Source: Nocardia sienata NBRC 100364
GTDB taxonomy: Bacteria; Actinomycetota; Actinomycetes; Mycobacteriales; Mycobacteriaceae
Direction: 5' to 3'
NCBI RefSeq assembly: GCF_001613205.1
Contig: NZ_BDBX01000008.1
Location: 124,001-188,000 of the forward strand
DNA: 64,000 nucleotides
Under the pieces are notes generated by a model. It did not search any database, was not told where the DNA came from, and worked only from the letters and a program-made list of their open reading frames with translations. A program made the translations under genes and the position numbers. Of this stretch, positions 61,037 to 64,000 are shown one piece after another; the stretch's first letter is position 1; each line of letters starts with the position of its first letter.

Positions 61037-62083
61037 TCAAGCCGAGGGTGGGGGAACAAACCCTTCCGGCCACCTCGTGTTGCTGTCGTAGATGATTCCG
61101 GTCAGGTCCGCACCGGACAGGTCCGCACCGGACAGGTCCGCTTTGGTGAGGTTCGCGCTGTGTAGGTCCGCTCGGGTGAGGTTCGCACCTGTGAGAAAGG
61201 CGCTTTCCAGGTCCGCGTAGAAGAGGTCTGCCTCGGTGAGGTTCGCTCGGATGAGGATCGCGGCGACGAGCTCCGCGCCGACGAGGTCGGCACGGGTAAG
61301 GTCCGCCGAGCCGAGGATCGCGACGGTGAGGTCCGCGTTGGAGAGGTCCGCTTCGGCGAGGTGCGCGTAGTCGAGGTGGGCGCCGACGAGGACCGCATTC
61401 GTCAGATTGACGCCGCCAAGCTGTGGCGCGGCACTATCGGGCCCCGACTTCCTGGAGTCCCACACCTCGGGCAGGCAGGCCCGGCCGAGATCCAGTGTGT
61501 TTACCGGGTCATCGTGTGTGATGTCGCGCCGCGAGATAACTGTCAGGGCCGTTTCGACATCGGTAGGTAGGGCCTTTCGGGTGGCGGCGGGATCGAAGCC
61601 CGGGGGCTCGACCCCCGGGACATCGGTGAAGTAGGCGTTACACACCTCGTTGTGTGCGTGGGTTCGAAGAAACGAGGTGAGCAGACCAAAGACGGTGGGG
61701 TGATCGGCCGGCGATTCCTTCGCGATGCGTTCGAGTAGGTAGATGCCCGAGACGCGGACGTTGACCTGGTCGTTGGCCAGTTGTTCCGCGGCGAGCTGGA
61801 AGCGGGCGGTGGTCGCCGTTTCCTCGGCCAAGGATTGCCCATCGGTGGACACCTTCAGCGACTGACCCGAAAACCACAGCGCGGCGACTGCAGTCACCGA
61901 CGCACCGAGCGTTGCGAAGGTGGCTGCGATCGCCCTCAGCTTCGCCCAGCCCGACCAGTGCAAAAACCTGCTCGACCGAGAGGGCACAACCACTGGCTCG
62001 GGCGGGGGCGATGGTCTCAACGATCGACCCCGGCCAGCGACGACAGGACGGTTACGAGCGGGTCGGCGATCCCTCATGGCCAT
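61037..62083 (-). CDS. Membrane-anchored pentapeptide-repeat protein
   Basis: A 348-residue protein. An N-terminal Arg/Pro-rich stretch is followed by one transmembrane helix (ATFATLGASVTAVAALWFSG, about residues 55-75), a helical region (ARFQLAAEQLANDQVNVRVS, HPTVFGLLTSFLRTHAHNEV) and 20 or so A(D/N)LxX repeats from about residue 240 (LTNAVLVGAHLDYAHLAEAD, then ANLTRADLHSANLTKADLSG). The repeats form a right-handed beta-helix. Soluble relatives such as MfpA mimic DNA, but this membrane form is of a different, uncharacterised type. ATG 62083 is chosen over a longer open frame. Confidence 0.8.
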   Translation of the reverse strand: MAMRDRRPARNRPVVAGRGRSLRPSPPPEPVVVPSRSSRFLHWSGWAKLRAIAATFATLGASVTAVAALWFSGQSLKVSTDGQSLAEETATTARFQLAAEQLANDQVNVRVSGIYLLERIAKESPADHPTVFGLLTSFLRTHAHNEVCNAYFTDVPGVEPPGFDPAATRKALPTDVETALTVISRRDITHDDPVNTLDLGRACLPEVWDSRKSGPDSAAPQLGGVNLTNAVLVGAHLDYAHLAEADLSNADLTVAILGSADLTRADLVGAELVAAILIRANLTEADLFYADLESAFLTGANLTRADLHSANLTKADLSGADLSGADLTGIIYDSNTRWPEGFVPPPSA

Positions 62084-62711
62084 CACAATCCTTCCGAAAC
62101 AGTTCTCCCCCAACGTATCCGAACCGGGCCCGAGAACTACGTCGTCGCGCAGAGTCGTGCATATCCCCGGGCGAGAGAACTGATTGTCCGGTGGAACCGT
62201 CTCGAGAAGTGGGCCTATTGGGGAGCGTCCCGGAGGCCCGGGTCGATGCTTTGGCACTCGGTGCAGCGCGTAAGAACTGTCCAACAACTGATGCGTTCTT
62301 GAACACCGCCGGGTTCTACGGCGCTGTCACGCGCAGCGTGTAACGGGCCGAAAATTACGCCAGGTGCGACCAGATCGGTCTCGGGACCACTCCTGGGATG
62401 ACGCGCAGGCATAGCATGTTCATCAATCGATGTTTTCTTGAACACTTGTCGCCGGAATCATCGCTGCTCAACGATGTTCATCCGGCGATTTCGTCCAAGA
62501 ATCTGCCATTGATGAACACCTTGCCTACGCCCGCTTGTGATGACCGTTTTGATGCGGTCGGCGATGCTGGGTCGGCTGGAGTCGGCGCTCGAGAAGGGCA
62601 ACGCCGTGCGCGTACCCGTCGGTTGCGCGCGTCGGCCGATATGAACCTCGCTCCGGTTCCGGATCCATGAGCGGCTTGTCTTGACGCGGTGACGTGGTCC
62701 GGCTGCGGGGT
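62084..62711. repeat. Gene-poor stretch with short dispersed repeats
   Basis: There is no clear gene in this 628-base interval. The 17-base word GATGCGTTCTTGAACAC (62290-62306) recurs with two changes at 62429-62445, and several GATGTTCATC / GATGAACAC words of opposite orientation follow to about 62515. These look like remains of a mobile element or of regulatory repeats; no transposase was recognised. Confidence 0.35.
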
Positions 62712-63896
62712 TCATGGGCAGCCGGGTGCTGCTGTTCGTTTCTCGTCGCGGGCGTGGGGTAGGTGGGTGCCGAAGAAGGTGCTGAGGGTGTGGTGTTGAA
62801 CGGCGAGGCTGCGTGCGGGATCGACTGTGCCGACGAACGCTGCTGCTGCTGCGGTGTGTCCCAGTTGGGGGAGCAGGATTTGGTAGTCGGTGTAGCTGAA
62901 GTGTTCGCCGTCGGGCAGGTGGACTCGGCACAGCGGCCCGCGGTGGTGGCCGAGGAACTGTTGCCAGGAGGCGTCGGTGTCGAGACTGTGGTCGCCAGCG
63001 CTCATCAGCAGGAACGGCCGGTCCAGGCCTTCGTCGGCGGCTCGGCCGAAGTCGCGGGCGGATTGAGAGTAGGCCATACTGCCGTCGAGGTTGGCGCCCG
63101 CGCTGATGCGCTGGTCGACGAGCATGGTCTCGGCGGTGGTGAATCCGCCACCGGAGTGACCGAACATGCCGATCCTGGAGAGATCGAGAGCTGTGTTCAG
63201 CCCGTCCGGTAGGGCCCGGCCGTCGGCGTCGCGGTGTGCGCCGGCCGCCAGCAGTTCCAGCTGGTCCAGGACGAACCGGGTGTCCGCGATGCGGGTGGTG
63301 ATCAGGCCTTTCAAGACGTCGATGCTGGGCTCTGGCAGGGCTTTGCGTGCGAGGCGGCCGCCGGGGAATTCGACGGCTTCGGCTTCGTGGGTGTGGTCGA
63401 TCGCCACGACGATGTAGCCGGCGCCGGCCAGTTGTTCCATTTGCGTGGTGCCGTGTGAGCGCGACAGGGTTCCCCCCGGCGAGTACAGCAGGACCGGCCA
63501 TCGGCCGTCGGCCACGGGCGCGCCGAGTCCGGAGTGGGTGGGGAAGCGGTAGTCGAGCAGGTTCGGCTCGATGCCGATTTTGCCGGCATCGCCGGCGGCT
63601 ACGGCAGCGGCGACCCCGGCGGCCATGTACGGCGCTTTCGGCGCGGTGTTGGGCCGCGCCGGATAGCGCACGGTGATCATCAACTCCCGCACACTGCCGG
63701 GTACCCACGGATCTTTCCGACTCGGGTCGATCAGGCGCAGATCGGCGCTACCGACCGGATACGGGCCGGTCGGTGCGGGCAGGCCGAAACGAGCCGGCCC
63801 TGCGGACGCGGCAGCGGGTACACCGGCCAGCACCAGGGCGATCACGAGCGCGCTGACCCGGCGCAGCAAGGAAGTAGCGGTCACACACGAGAACAT
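62712..63896 (-). CDS. Secreted lipase/PAF-acetylhydrolase-like alpha/beta hydrolase
   Basis: A 394-residue protein with a Sec signal (LLRRVSALVIALVLAGVPAA, cleavage probably after ASA near residue 32). The alpha/beta-hydrolase has the PAF-acetylhydrolase-like order: VRELMITVRYPARP, GRWPVLLYSPGGTLSRSHGT, YIVVAIDHTHEAEAVEFPGG, nucleophile elbow MFGHSGGGFTTAE (about residue 237) and probable catalytic residues in MSAGDHSLD and PDGEHFSYTD. It should be exported and hydrolyse lipid or short acyl esters. ATG 63896 gives the signal; the last 100 bases of the window show nothing else. Confidence 0.8.
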   Translation of the reverse strand: MFSCVTATSLLRRVSALVIALVLAGVPAAASAGPARFGLPAPTGPYPVGSADLRLIDPSRKDPWVPGSVRELMITVRYPARPNTAPKAPYMAAGVAAAVAAGDAGKIGIEPNLLDYRFPTHSGLGAPVADGRWPVLLYSPGGTLSRSHGTTQMEQLAGAGYIVVAIDHTHEAEAVEFPGGRLARKALPEPSIDVLKGLITTRIADTRFVLDQLELLAAGAHRDADGRALPDGLNTALDLSRIGMFGHSGGGFTTAETMLVDQRISAGANLDGSMAYSQSARDFGRAADEGLDRPFLLMSAGDHSLDTDASWQQFLGHHRGPLCRVHLPDGEHFSYTDYQILLPQLGHTAAAAAFVGTVDPARSLAVQHHTLSTFFGTHLPHARDEKRTAAPGCP

Positions 63897-64000
63897 AGAA
63901 CCGCAAGTGCTGCGCACACATCGGGGCGATCACCTGTACCGACCCCGAGATCCGGAGTCCGACCCCGGGGCGCCGACGGGGTGGTTCCCCGCATCGGTCA

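Noticed and set aside
61090..61400. Short tandem repeats resembling a CRISPR array
   Set aside because: They are the degenerate 15-base units of the pentapeptide-repeat coding region, without constant repeats or unique spacers.

Overview
The window looks like chromosomal DNA from a mycolic-acid actinomycete, most likely Nocardia or a close relative such as Rhodococcus. The base composition is very G+C rich, GTG and TTG starts are frequent, and stop/start overlaps (ATGA, TGATG) are common. The content fits too: a rifampicin monooxygenase of the Nocardia/Rhodococcus type behind a rifamycin-associated element, MTB12-like lipoproteins, an F420-type luciferase-like oxidoreductase, and many acyl-CoA dehydrogenases. 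No rRNA, tRNA, CRISPR array or intact insertion sequence was seen.

Left flank (1-13.4 kb): the end of a membrane protein, the rifampicin monooxygenase gene, a VOC protein coupled to a type-B carboxylesterase, and a cytochrome P450 with unusual core motifs. A minus-strand operon follows (enoyl-CoA hydratase, acyl-CoA ligase broken by a frameshift, TetR regulator) with an 18-bp palindrome in front. Next come a DUF6924-like gene, a decayed hipBA toxin-antitoxin pair, an alpha/beta hydrolase and an S1-domain gene split by an in-frame TGA.

Core (13.4-54.8 kb): a large catabolic region held together by a repeated operator, GAGAAT-N3-ATTCTC. I found five good copies, at 14677, 21847, 32370, 33174 and 42698, and a degenerate one near 42881. 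They sit before a ferredoxin reductase; an acyl-CoA ligase/dehydrogenase/hydratase operon; two dehydrogenase/reductase genes; a thiolase-MeaB operon; a thioesterase operon; an acyl-CoA dehydrogenase/hydratase pair; and a seven-gene operon with a Rieske oxygenase, an amidohydrolase and two acyl-CoA dehydrogenases. The TetR gene at 32387-33043 lies between two copies and is the obvious candidate regulator. Right of the last copy an 11-gene plus-strand operon encodes a branched-chain-amino-acid-type ABC importer followed by dehydrogenases, a family III CoA-transferase, a hydratase and a thiolase. Together this is uptake, CoA activation, ring or chain oxygenation and more than one round of beta-oxidation-like degradation of a carboxylic acid that I cannot name. 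A patch at about 24-30 kb interrupts the core with accessory genes: a truncated repeat protein, a TetR/SRPBCC pair, a Tn3-type transposase relic, a hydrolase/MerR operon and a CPBP protease.

Right flank (54.8-64 kb): unrelated small units, namely a conserved unknown protein, a luciferase-like oxidoreductase, an antibiotic-biosynthesis-monooxygenase-fold protein, a ClpX-type zinc-finger/HTH protein behind two palindromes, a VOC protein, relics of an acetyltransferase and an ArsR-like regulator, a hydrolase/TetR pair behind two palindromes, a membrane-anchored pentapeptide-repeat protein and a secreted lipase-like hydrolase.
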